Below the pieces are notes generated by a model. That model was not told where the DNA came from and searched no databases. It worked only from the letters and a program-made list of their open reading frames with translations. From positions 3,902,001 through 3,966,000 of the forward strand of contig CM076272.1 of NCBI GenBank assembly GCA_038380795.1: 64,000 nt of DNA, in the 5' to 3' direction. How positions within the stretch are numbered: position 1 is the first letter of the stretch; every line of letters starts with the position of its first letter. Source of the stretch: Pyrocephalus nanus (Eukaryota > Chordata > Aves > Passeriformes > Tyrannidae). The position numbers were made by a program, and so were the translations under genes. Positions 41,501 through 50,650 of this stretch are shown in pieces.

Positions 41501-44500
41501 GTCCCTGCCACCGTGCAGCCAAAGGGGTGATGGGAGGAGATAAACCAGCTTGGAAGGGGGTACAGAGTGCCCACAATCTGGTGTCAGGCTCATTCCTTCC
41601 TTGGCTTGCAGCCCAGCCAACTTTCTGGAAGAGGAAGGCAACCAAGGGCTGGTGGCTGCAGTGTTCGGCATCCTCTTCTCCTCCCTGTGCGTGCTGGTCT
41701 TGGACAGGGACCCTCTGCCACTCATCTCCCACTCCTCCCAGAGCAACCGGGGTAAGGCCAGCACCCTCCTGGCCCGTGGGCACCGCGCCCCTCCCCACCC
41801 ATCCCAGGGGGCACCCTGAGCACCCCATTCACTCTGGTCCGTACTGACAGAGCTGCCTTCTCTTACACGTTTTGCTCTCCCTTCCCTCTTCCCATCATCC
41901 CACCACCTAGAGTACTGGAAGATCATGGCTTTGCTCTACTACCCAGCCTTCTACTACCCCCTGATCGCCTGTGCCACCGTCCGGCACAGGCTCAGCTACC
42001 TCGTGGGCTGCCTGCTCTCCTGGTGCCACTGCGTGGTCCACATCTGGCAGAAGGTGGATTGTCCCCAGTCGCCAAAGGTGTGTGTCCCACCTCCCGGGGA
42101 AGGAGCAGAGAGGTGGCCAAAGCCTGGAGGTGGCTTTCTCACAACCTCCTGGAAGTGACACTGTGGTGTCACCTGCCCAGGGTTGGACCCCCAGGCTGGG
42201 GTGGTGCCGTGTGACATCTGTGCTTCCCCCCCCAGATATACAGGTACTACTCCACACTCTCGTACGTCCCCATCATCCTCTGCCTCGTCCTCTTAAGCCT
42301 TTGGTATCCAGCCCTGCTCATCAGGAGCTTCACTGTCCAGGAGGAGACCTTGGATAAGGAGGTAATGAAGATCCACAGGGAAACGCAGAGAGAACCCCTG
42401 GAGGGACCAGCATGGTTCTGGGGACTTTCCTGTCCCGCTGCTGTGGGGATCAGGAGATCTGGGGTGCTCCCAGTGCACGTGTTCCCCACTTTGCTCAGGC
42501 ACTGGAAGTGACTCTGTTTATATCACTGGATTTGAAGAAGGAGTGAAAAATCCATCTTTGGAGTAAACTCCTTAGTACAAGAGGCTTAAGGCATCAATGC
42601 CTCCCCTTCAGGCCGGGACTGGGGTCACCTTGTTTTCCCAGTAGGCTGGATAATCCCTGGCCCTTTGAGAAATGCTGGGGCTTTGTTGGGAAGAGAGGAG
42701 GAAAAACCTTCTTCAAAACAAAGAAAAAAGCCAGCCCAAGTGTGGACTGAAGTGACCCCCAGGCACTTAACTGGGAACTGGCTGATGGGCAGGAGAGATT
42801 TCAGCCGTCCTACCGGTGTGTCTGGTTTTTTTGGGCTGCTTTGTTGGTGGGAACAAGGCAGGTTTGTTTCCACCTTTGCCGCACCAGAAGATGTCGTTCC
42901 AATGCATTCCTTATCAAAACAAGGGCTGGAAAGCCATCACCTGCATCTCATACAGAGGTGCCAGTGATGGCTGGGTGGCCAGGGGTAGTACAGCAAGGAG
43001 ATGGATGCTGGAGGGGATGCAGATGCTCTGCCCCCTGCCCAGATCAGAGTTCCTGTGCTGAAATCAGGCAACTTATGGCTGCTTTCCTTAAGGTTACAGG
43101 GACAGGGTATTATAAGAAGTACCTAAAGGCTGTCCTATCCAAACGCCCTCGGAAGGGAAGGTAAGGACAGCACCTCCCCATGGCACTGCCTGTTCAGCGA
43201 GCACCTGTGCCAGCCCTGCAATGGGACAGAGAGACTCCCTGTCCAAAGGACGTGCTCTTCACCCTGTCCTTCCCCCCTTCCCAGCTCCACGAAGATAGAA
43301 GAGAGCCTGCTCTCAAGGATCCAGAAGTATTTATGCTCCTACATCTACACTCCTGAGGAAGGTGGGCTGAGGGCTGCTCTCCTGGCCGCAGCAGCAGCTC
43401 AGCAGACAGGCTGTCTGCCTTTCCCTGGGGACAGCAAATGCCTTTCTTGGCTCCTGCCCCAAAGCATCTGTGCGACGGCAGCTGCCACGCGCCACACGTG
43501 CGATGCCTTGGCTCAGCACAAACTCTTTGGGGTGGGGACATGGACCCCCTGCACCCCCTGGGGACGTGGGTGGGCTGAGGCAGTGAGGTTCAGGCATGGG
43601 TTGTGCCAATAGCACGGAATCATGGACTGGTTTGGGTTGGAAGGGACCCCAAAGACCGTCCAGTCCTGGATGGGCAGGGTTGGGCAGGGACATCTTCCAC
43701 TATCCCAGCTTGCCTCAAGCCCTGTCCAACCTTGCCTTGAACACTTCCAGGGGTGGAACAACCTGTGCCAGGGCCTCTCCACCCTCACAGGGAAGAATGT
43801 AAACGGCCTGGTTCTTGATAATGCTGTGACAAGGGAATAAAATCTCCAAAAAGTGGATTAAATCCCTAATAGAGCAGGAATGGGGAGCTATGCCTTGCTG
43901 TCTCTCCCATGGAAGAAGCAGGGAGTATCCCAGGAGGTGGTAGCCCAGGGTCCATGGCACCCAGCTGCTGGCATTTGGCGCTGTGGGCACAAAAGTTTTC
44001 ATGGAAAAGGAGGATGGACCCATACAGCCAAAGTAAAGAGAAGCCACTGCGAGCTATATATCCACACAGGAAATCCAGACTAATATTAACCATCCTGTTT
44101 CAGTGCTTTCCCCGGGGTGTTTGCTTTGGCCACTGGGTTCGGTGGGCCTGCAGCCTGCTCCCCTCTTCCCCCATGATCCCACATCCTGGCTCCTGTCTGA
44201 TTCTGCCTTACAGGTTTCCGGATCCCCCTGAAGCTCGTCGTGTCCATAACCATGGCTGTGATCGCCGTCTACCAGGTGATGCTGGTGATCAAATGCCAAG
44301 CAGAGCTCCCTCCTTCCCTGCCTTCTGGCCGTGTCCTCTCGAGGCAGAGGAGCCCAGAGGTCGCTGCCATGCCACAGTTTTGGCTATGGGAATAGTATTA
44401 ACGTGCCTCAAGGAATTACCATCCACTGGCTGAGCCGCAGCAACCGGCCATGTGCCTCCAGGGCTCAGCCAGCCCTAAGTCTTTAAGCCAAGGTGATGGC

Positions 44501-47500
44501 TCGGCAGGGGGATGCCGTGACCTGGGGCTCACGTGTCACCGCTCCTTCACAGGTCGCCCTGCTGCTCCTGGTATCCTTCATTCCCACCATCCAGATCGTG
44601 CGGGCGGGAATGACGAAGGACGTCGTGGTGCTGTTGGTCCAGTTTGGCTTGGTGCCCTCAGACAACCCAGCTGTCCCAGGTGACATGGAGAAGGAGCTCA
44701 ACATTGTCAAGCACTACCTGTGGTCGCTGGAAGGTGGGTTCCCCAGCCAGGCCCCGCGTCCATAGGTGGTTTCTGGAGGATTTCAGAACTTACCGGAGAG
44801 ATTTCTGATCCAGAGGCTGGGTGGTGACACGGCAGCTTCCAGAGGGACTTCAGAGCCAGCTGCCAGAGCCACAGACATGAAAGGCGGTGGTGTGAGCCTG
44901 GTGCTGTGCCAGCTCCGAGCAGCAGCCGCGTGCCAAGGCGGGCAGACCTGGCAGGGAGAGCCGGCAGCGCCGTGCTGCAGATGCTGCCCCTTGGCTGCGG
45001 GCTTTGATATGTGCTGGAATCGAGCAGATGGCCCCCGGCCCCCTGGATGATTGAAAGCTTGGAATGGGGGTAGCAGGGGATGCCCCCCCCCCCCCCCCCC
45101 CTTCCACAGCACTACCTTTGGGTACCACCAACTGCAGGAAGGCTTTTTATGGCTCTTCCTGAATCACCAAGCCTCTATCATCACGTTTTTTTTTTTCCCC
45201 CTGACATCTCCATCCCTCCTACCAGACTTCCTTGCCCCCTGTTGCTTTCCCCGCAGCATCCACTTTTCTGAGAGCACCTTCCCAGGCTCTCTCCATTGCA
45301 CCACCTGCTTATCACAGCTTGCTCCAATGCCTTTTCCTGCGCTGGGCCAGCCTAACTGCTTGGATTTCCCTTGACAGCTTGTCTTTCCCTTTCCCTGTCT
45401 CATCAGTTCACACGTGGGAGATGGAGATCCCTGTATTGCGAAGGAGGGAGGGAGGGAGGAAACTGAGGCATGGTGCCATGCAACCCCATAACTCAGCCCC
45501 TGCACTGCTCCTCAGATGCCTTTTCCAGTAAAATCCCATTCCCGGGGCTGGCCACAGGCTGGCTGATCCAGCCTTTCCCTCTGCCCCTCCACAGTGTGCT
45601 ACATCTGCTCGCTGGTGCTGTGCTGCCTCCTGACCTGTGCCATGCTCCTGAGGACGCTGGTGATGCACAGGTATGGATGGCGTCTCCCTGCTCCCTCGGC
45701 TCTGCCCTTGCCAGCGAGCCGGGATGCAGCTGGACTCTCTCCCTAGGAATAACCTGAAGGCACTTTACCAAGGGGCCGTGCTGGACGTGTTCTACAAAGC
45801 CCACATCCTCCGCCCATCCCGACAAGCCGTCGTCTGCTGGATGAGCTTCGCCGGCTTCCAGACAGCTTTTGCCTGCTTGGGTAAAGGATCCTGGGGGCAG
45901 AAGGGAGCGGATGGGTGGTGGATCCTCACTTTGCACGTTCTACCCTGGGATTAAGCATCTCTTCCCCCTTTCTCACCCCGTTTTGCAGAGGGATATGGCT
46001 GTGAGGCTTTTGTTCTCCTTTCCCCAAACACAATCTGTCCTTCTGCGGGAAGGACCATGCTGAACACCAAATGGTCAGGAATTAAAATAGGAGGAGGGGG
46101 GGGATAGGGTGTGTGATGATGATTCATTTTGGCTCAAGCCCAAATATTTTGATTGGAGAAGCTGTCGCAGAATCTCGTGCAAAGGACTGTCTGTCTCCCC
46201 TGGTCCTGATCATTCTGGGTGTTCCTCGCTGTGCACCTTCCCTGTCACAGCCTGCCTGTCCCTGCCTGGGAGGGAGAGACCACCCCAGGGAGGGGTGGAG
46301 GACATCAAATAGGATGTAAATCTTTACCCCATAATGGTTTGGAGACATTTTAAGGCCTCTCTGCCCCCTGGGAGGTGACTCTGGTCATTGTCTGCCAACA
46401 ACCAACTGTATCAGCACTCCAAGGTCATGCAGGGGAGTCAGGCTGAGGGTCCAGGGGCATGATGGAGGGACAGGAGTGACCATCCCTTGGGAAAGGAGAC
46501 CTGTTTTGCAGGCAGATTGCAGAGCTTAGTGTGGAGGCAGGAGCTGGGGAGCCCACCAGGAGCTCCTTGCACCAGCTTTCTATGAGCCACCCAGTGCTCG
46601 GTGCATCCCTGACAGAGCTGGATCTCACCTCCTTCTTAAAACTCTTGGATTTCAAGTGATTAAAGTAAAGCAGGGGCAGTGAAGCATCAGCTTGAGCACA
46701 AGGAACCACAGTTGCTGCTGATCTTGGTGTGATTTATGATTAGAAATCAGAGCTCAGGCTGGATTTTATGATGAGATATCATAGTTGCAGCCCCGAGTGA
46801 TGGCTCTTCTCAGCGGGGATAATGTGGGGAGTGATAAGAAAGACTGAACTTGTCATTAAATCCTGTGCTGAGCTTCGTGTTCGGAGCGGGGGAGGCAGGT
46901 AAGGATCTCACAGACGTTTTATGGGATTAAAATGAACAGCATGTTCAGGAATGGGCATGGATCTGGGGAATAGGAGCAAAAATGAGAACCGCTTCTCCCT
47001 CCTCCCCCTCCATGGTTCCTCTCTCTCTCTCTGTCTCCCTCCCAGGTCTCCTCATCCAGCAAGTGATCTTCTTCTGCTGCTTGGTGGCGTTTGCCTTCCT
47101 CGTTGTCATCCCGCTCCAGTACGGCATGAGCACCCCCCTCTTCACAATCATCCAGAACATGTGGTGAGTGCTCCCAGGTTTTTGGAAGGGTGTGCTTTGT
47201 GGTGCTCTGCTGGGGGCTCTTCCAGCTTTGCTGGACGTTTCTGATGCCTGGGATGGTGTCTCATGCTTGGGACCCTCCTGGTGTCCAACCTGCCTCTTCC
47301 CTCCTGCCCAGGCCCTTCTGGTTGACCCTGGTGGTTGCCGTCATCGTGCAGCATTTGGCAGCTCACTACCAGTTCCTGGAGCAGCATCCCCTGCGGAAGG
47401 AGCTCACCAACAGGTATGGGGACGTGGGGAGCCTTCGGGGCAGAGCTCACCCTCCTGAGGTCCAGGACTTGAGGGCTGTGTTAGGTTTACACGTGTCCCT

Positions 47501-49824
47501 GCTGTGGAGCCCACTGGGTAGTGAGCTCAAGGGAATTTGAGGCTGGATGCTCCCACAGAACTTTCTTCAGATGCTTCAAAGGGCCACAGTCCATTTACAG
47601 CCTTGATTTTGGTGGGGAGGAAATGGTGAGGTCTGCGCCCTGCCCTGTCACCTCCATTTGCAAGCCTGAGGAAGTCCAGATCCCTCAGGATCAGCTGGAC
47701 CAGCTCAGTCCTGGCAGCAGATGAGGTCACACATGGTGTCACAGCCTAAGATGTGTCTTATGCTGGAGGCCGGGGTGGCAGATGGATCTAAGTGTCCTGC
47801 TCCATCCACCAAAGACACTTCCACCACCTCCACCACTCCCCCAGCACAGCAGGGAGGCTGCTGTTGGCTCTTCTGGCCTCCACGGGGAGCTGGTGCCCTC
47901 CCTCCCAAACCTTTGTCTGGTTTCCAAGTCTCTGAGGAGAAAAGGAGACCCTGTGTGTGCTGGAGGCCAAGCTCTGCAGTCCTGACAGTGCTCTGAGAGC
48001 CTGGAAGGGTGTTTGCCTCTCCCCATGGGATGGAGACACCTTAGACAGAGACTGTGTCTGCTGAGGAGAGAGGGAAGGGTGGGAGGCTTGTTTTGGCAGG
48101 TTCCTCTGGCAGGGAAGGGCTGTGCTTCCCATCCCGTGGTGTTTGTGTTCCGTGCTCTTCCTTCTCCACCCACAGGCGAGCTCTCTACATAGTCACCTAC
48201 CTGCTCTTCCCTATCAACGTCCTGGTGGGTGTCCTGGCTGGGGTGTGGAGGATGGTCATTTCTGGCCTTTACAATGCCATCCACTTCTGCCAGCTGGACA
48301 TCAGCCTGCTGAACCGGGGCGTGGAGGCCTTCGACCCAGGTAGGGCACGGAGAGGGTCCCCCTGCAGCCCCTCTGGGAACATGGGAGCCCTTCTCCCACC
48401 CCTGAGCTCCTGGGGGAGGTGGCTCCTGGGGCTCCTCTGTATCCTGGAGCTGCCAGGACTGGGAGTGGCTTCAAACCACCTGTGCTCAGAAATGGGAAAA
48501 CTGGAGCAAGTGGCTTCTCCTGATGCCCACTTGGTCCTGCTTTTCTATCCCAAAAAGTGAGTGATGCCCTTCTGGGCTTCACCAGTGACCAGACCTCATT
48601 TCCACAAGCAACACACCCTCATCTCTCCTGCACTAAAGGCAGCAGGAAAGGGACGTCAGCCCTTCCCCTGCTTTCCCTGCTGGGATTTGGGGAGCTGAGT
48701 TCATCCCCAGCATTGAAGGCAGAGCAGCTCTGGCAGGGCAGAGCTGGAGCCTGGCAAACAACCCTCCCCTTTGCTCCAGGGTGGGAGGGACAGGGAGAGG
48801 AAGGGGGGATCCTGGAAGTCTGGCCCCCCTAGATGCATTGACTGTGGTCTGTGTCCCCCCAGGCTACCACACGTACTGCCACTATCTGAAAATCGAGGTC
48901 AGCCAGTCCCACCCGGTGATGAAAGCTTTCTGCTTGCTGCTTCTCCAGCCAGCCCGGCCAAAGCGGCCGGTGGCACCCCAGCCCAGCAACGTGGAAGAGG
49001 GTGAGGCCTTCCCACCTTCAACCAAGGGGGATGCACAGCCGTCAGCGTGGGGTGGCATCAGCGCCTCCTCTGCAGGTTTGCTGCTCCTCTGGAGGTGCTG
49101 GCGGTGTTTGGGGTAAAGGGACCATGGAGGGTCTTGGTTCCGGTGACCTCTCTACTTTCATGACAACTTTCTTTGAATTGTGGATGTCTCCATCACAGGA
49201 CTTGCTCCCGTGCGAGGGCAGGGTGAGGCTTCCAGGGGTGTGGATGGAATCTTGGCAGCCCCAATGAGAGGGAGCTGGGGCTGAGATCATAGGATCCCAA
49301 AATGGTTTGGGTTGGAAGGAACCTTAAAACTCTTCTTGTTCTACTCCCTGCTGTGGGCAGGGACACCTTCCACTATCCCAGCTTGCTCCAAGCCCTGTCC
49401 AGCCTGGCCCTGGACATTTCCTGGGATCCAGGGGCAGCCACAGCTTCTCTGGGCAACCTGTGCCAGGGCCTCACCACCCTCACAGGGAAGGATTTCTTCC
49501 CAATATCCCATCTAACCCTTCCCTCTGGCAGTGGGAAGCCCCTTGTCCTGTGTCTGCACACCCTTGTCCCAAGTCCCTCTCCATCTCTCTTGGAGCTTCT
49601 TTAGGTACTAAATCATTCCCCCCCCCATTTGCCATGTCCTTCCAGGCATCCAGCTGATGCATCCCGAGAGGACAGCCCTGGGCAGGGAGCGGACCAGGCG
49701 GAGCCGAGCCCGTTGGTGCTTGGCTTACACGCTCCTCAACAACCCCTCGCTGACGGCCTGCAGGAAAACTGCCCTATCCGACCCCACGGCCAACGGCACC
49801 CAGCTCAGCCCCCCCAAGCCCTGA
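38464..49824 (+). CDS. STRA6: STRA6, receptor for retinol-binding protein (vitamin A uptake)
   Basis: Coding exons: 38464-38588, 40837-40915, 41385-41470, 41612-41751, 41911-42077, 42236-42361, 43093-43160, 43285-43361, 44214-44275, 44553-44733, 45595-45670, 45747-45880, 47046-47163, 47312-47413, 48176-48339, 48863-49000 and 49646-49824. They total 2022 nt, or 673 residues plus TGA; human STRA6 is 667. The family product is a multi-pass plasma-membrane dimer that binds plasma RBP and moves retinol into the cell, and it binds calmodulin. Strong family blocks include LYYPAFYYPLIACAT, LSLWYPALLIRSF, TIQIVRAGMTKDV, SRQAVVCWMSFAGFQTAF, LYNAIHFCQLD and LKIEVSQSHPVMKAF. The C-terminal tail keeps LAYTLL, with Tyr642 at the place of the mammalian signalling tyrosine. 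An N-glycosylation sequon lies at Asn4. No break is seen. Confidence 0.97.
38589..40836 (+). other. STRA6 intron 1
   Basis: A 2.2-kb intron. No repeat or further exon was recognised. Confidence 0.7.
40837..40915 (+). CDS. STRA6: STRA6 exon 2
   Basis: Residues 42-68, MFPTVIPDCDPTVSPRMYHI then CMAPIS, entering the first membrane segment. The acceptor is CTTTCTAG, the donor GTAAGT, phase 2 in and phase 0 out. Confidence 0.9.
41107..41170 (+). repeat. CR1 3' terminus
   Basis: ATGGTTGGACTTCATGATCT and CTTTTCCAATCCAAATCATT, ending TCTATGATTC, the CR1 terminal motif. In STRA6 intron 2. Confidence 0.75.
41385..41470 (+). CDS. STRA6: STRA6 exon 3
   Basis: Residues 69-97. LAVLLGLSLLVKRRRLHQG completes the first membrane helix and is followed by a basic cytoplasmic loop. 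The acceptor is TTCTGGCAG, the donor GTACCT, phase 0 in and phase 2 out. Confidence 0.93.
41612..41751 (+). CDS. STRA6: STRA6 exon 4
   Basis: Residues 97-144. NFLEEEGNQGLVAAVFGILF then SSLCVLVLDRDPLPL forms membrane segment 2. The acceptor is GGCTTGCAG, the donor GTAAGG, phase 2 in and phase 1 out. Confidence 0.94.
41911..42077 (+). CDS. STRA6: STRA6 exon 5
   Basis: Residues 144-199. EYWKIMALLYYPAFYYPLIA and LVGCLLSWCHCVVHIWQ form two membrane segments, strongly family-like. The acceptor is CCACCTAG, the donor GTGTGT, phase 1 in and phase 0 out. Confidence 0.95.
42236..42361 (+). CDS. STRA6: STRA6 exon 6
   Basis: Residues 200-241, IYRYYSTLSYVPIILCLVLL then SLWYPALLIRSF, matching the family's conserved LSLWYP block. 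The acceptor is CCCCCCAG, the donor GTAATG, phase 0 on both sides. Confidence 0.95.
42362..43092 (+). other. STRA6 intron 6
   Basis: A 0.7-kb intron with nothing notable. Confidence 0.7.
43093..43160 (+). CDS. STRA6: STRA6 exon 7
   Basis: Residues 242-264, VTGTGYYKKYLKAVLSKRPR then KG, a basic cytoplasmic loop aligning with the family's YLRNLLCRKK segment. The acceptor is TTCCTTAAG; a nearby TTACAG would break frame. The donor is GTAAGG, phase 0 in and phase 2 out. Confidence 0.87.
43285..43361 (+). CDS. STRA6: STRA6 exon 8
   Basis: Residues 264-290, STKIEESLLSRIQKYLCSYI then YTPEEG. The CxYIYTP block is conserved. The acceptor is CTTCCCAG, the donor GTGGGC, phase 2 in and phase 1 out. Confidence 0.92.
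43362..44213 (+). other. STRA6 intron 8
   Basis: A 0.85-kb intron carrying an antisense CR1 fragment at 43613-43800. Confidence 0.75.
43613..43800 (-). repeat. CR1 fragment in STRA6 intron 8
   Basis: GGTTTGGGTTGGAAGGGACC, CTTCCACTATCCCAGCTTGC and GCCAGGGCCTCTCCACCCTC: antisense to STRA6. Confidence 0.86.
44214..44275 (+). CDS. STRA6: STRA6 exon 9
   Basis: Residues 290-310. GFRIPLKLVVSITMAVIAVY then Q starts a long membrane helix that continues in exon 10. The acceptor is TGCCTTACAG, the donor GTGATG, phase 1 in and phase 0 out. Confidence 0.94.
44553..44733 (+). CDS. STRA6: STRA6 exon 10
   Basis: Residues 311-371: VALLLLVSFIPTIQIVRAGM, then TKDVVVLLVQFGLVPSD and IVKHYLWSLEG. This covers the region known in mammals to matter for RBP binding and retinol uptake. 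The acceptor is CTTCACAG, the donor GTGGGT, phase 0 in and phase 1 out. Confidence 0.95.
44734..45594 (+). other. STRA6 intron 10
   Basis: A 0.86-kb intron with a 19-nt C run at 45083-45101 and pyrimidine-rich sequence after it. Confidence 0.75.
45083..45101 (+). repeat. Poly-C run (19 nt)
   Basis: An uninterrupted C run in STRA6 intron 10, about 490 nt before exon 11. Confidence 0.95.
45595..45670 (+). CDS. STRA6: STRA6 exon 11
   Basis: Residues 371-396. VCYICSLVLCCLLTCAMLLR then TLVMH is a cysteine-rich membrane segment. The acceptor is CTCCACAG, the donor GTATGG, phase 1 in and phase 2 out. Confidence 0.94.
45747..45880 (+). CDS. STRA6: STRA6 exon 12
   Basis: Residues 396-441: NNLKALYQGAVLDVFYKAHI, then SRQAVVCWMSFAGFQTAF. 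The WMSFxxxQTAF block is diagnostic of the family. The acceptor is TCTCCCTAG, the donor GTAAAG, phase 2 in and phase 1 out. Confidence 0.95.
45881..47045 (+). other. STRA6 intron 12
   Basis: A 1.2-kb intron, unremarkable apart from a CT-rich stretch before the exon 13 acceptor. Confidence 0.7.
47046..47163 (+). CDS. STRA6: STRA6 exon 13
   Basis: Residues 441-480. LIQQVIFFCCLVAFAFLVVI then PLQYGMSTPLF is a membrane segment plus loop. The acceptor is CCCTCCCAG, the donor GTGAGT, phase 1 in and phase 2 out. Confidence 0.94.
47312..47413 (+). CDS. STRA6: STRA6 exon 14
   Basis: Residues 480-514. WPFWLTLVVAVIVQHLAAHY is a membrane helix with the conserved WPFWLTL start, followed by QFLEQHPLRKELTN. 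The acceptor is CCTGCCCAG, the donor GTATGG, phase 2 on both sides. Confidence 0.95.
47414..48175 (+). other. STRA6 intron 14
   Basis: A 0.76-kb intron with no recognised element. Confidence 0.7.
48176..48339 (+). CDS. STRA6: STRA6 exon 15
   Basis: Residues 514-569: YIVTYLLFPINVLVGVLAGV, then LYNAIHFCQLDISLL. It contains the last membrane segment and the family's LYNAIH block. The acceptor is CCACCCACAG, the donor GTAGGG, phase 2 in and phase 1 out. Confidence 0.95.
48340..48862 (+). other. STRA6 intron 15
   Basis: A 0.5-kb intron with no recognised element. Confidence 0.7.
48863..49000 (+). CDS. STRA6: STRA6 exon 16
   Basis: Residues 569-615: YLKIEVSQSHPVMKAFCLLL, then a proline/arginine-rich cytoplasmic stretch (RPKRPVAPQPSN). 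KIEVSQSHP is nearly invariant in the family. The acceptor is CCCCCCAG, the donor GTGAGG, phase 1 on both sides. Confidence 0.95.
49001..49645 (+). other. STRA6 intron 16
   Basis: A 0.65-kb intron of which about half is an antisense CR1 fragment (49285-49609) ending close to the exon 17 acceptor. Confidence 0.75.
49285..49609 (-). repeat. CR1 fragment in STRA6 intron 16
   Basis: The longest CR1 piece in the window (about 325 bp): AATGGTTTGGGTTGGAAGGA, GGGACACCTTCCACTATCCC, CACCACCCTCACAGGGAAGG and CTTGTCCCAAGTCCCTCTCC. Antisense, ending about 36 nt before the exon 17 start. Confidence 0.87.
49646..49824 (+). CDS. STRA6: STRA6 exon 17 (last coding exon)
   Basis: Residues 615-673 and TGA, the cytoplasmic tail. 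RSRARWCLAYTLLNNPSLTA matches the mammalian tail. Tyr642 in YTLL sits at the reported JAK/STAT-linked phosphorylation site (family knowledge). The acceptor is CCTTCCAG. Confidence 0.95.
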
Positions 49825-50650
49825 CCTCCAGAGAAGCCCCCCACCTCTCTCTGCCTCCCATGCACACTCCTGTCCCGTCCCGTTCCTGTCTCCTGTTGAC
49901 TCTAATCCTGCACTGACAGGAGTTTTGGGCACCTCTTGCCCCTCTCCAGCCTCCGGAGCCTTTCCAGTGGTGTTGGGGGCTGGTTTTTATCTCTAGGTCC
50001 GTGCTGAGCCACTCCCTAGGCCTGGAGGTAGAGACAACTGGGTCACCTCCAAGCCTGACCTGGAAGGAGATGAGCCAAGCTAAACCCTTCTGGCACCTCA
50101 GAGATATTTTAGGAATCACTCCTGCAATGAGCCCACCCGTTCTCAACAGCTGCCTTTCTGACACGTGGCAAGGCAGGCAAACCTCCCAGTGCCAGGGCAA
50201 AAGGAAAGAGGGAGAAGGTGTGTGGAGGGATCCTTAACCATCCTCAGCACAAGGAATTACCTGCATCTCAACGTGATCTCCTGGTGGAGAAGATCCCCAC
50301 TGCCAATCCCATCCCCAGCTTCTCCCTTTCTGATCCTGGCTCACTTTGGGCACTGGGACTTGCTTTTTTCCCCCCAATTCTGTGAAGGATAAAATCCCGT
50401 CTGCCCCTGTTCTGGGCTATGAGGCTGCAGAGCTGTTTGTTTCCTGTCCTCCCCTGTCCTCTCACCCTCCCCTCCCAACATCCCCCCCAGTGGCTCTTGT
50501 TGTCACCCTGTTTTGTTCAAAGCCAGCAGCTCCCAGGGCGGGTGTCCCTCCGAGCGAGACGAGCTTGAATCCGTAGAATCCAGTTTTACACCTTGCTTGG
50601 ATGTGCCGAGTCGGGGAAGGTTAATAAATCACATACCTCATTCCTATGCT
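49825..50650 (+). other. STRA6: STRA6 3' UTR
   Basis: Runs from the TGA to a position about 20 nt after AATAAA at 50623-50628. A GT-rich downstream element follows at about 50655-50680. The exact cleavage site is inferred. Confidence 0.7.
50623..50628 (+). terminator. STRA6: STRA6 polyadenylation signal
   Basis: A canonical AATAAA 0.8 kb after the stop, followed about 30 nt later by GT-rich sequence (GTGTCCTTGGTCTCTTGGG). Confidence 0.7.
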
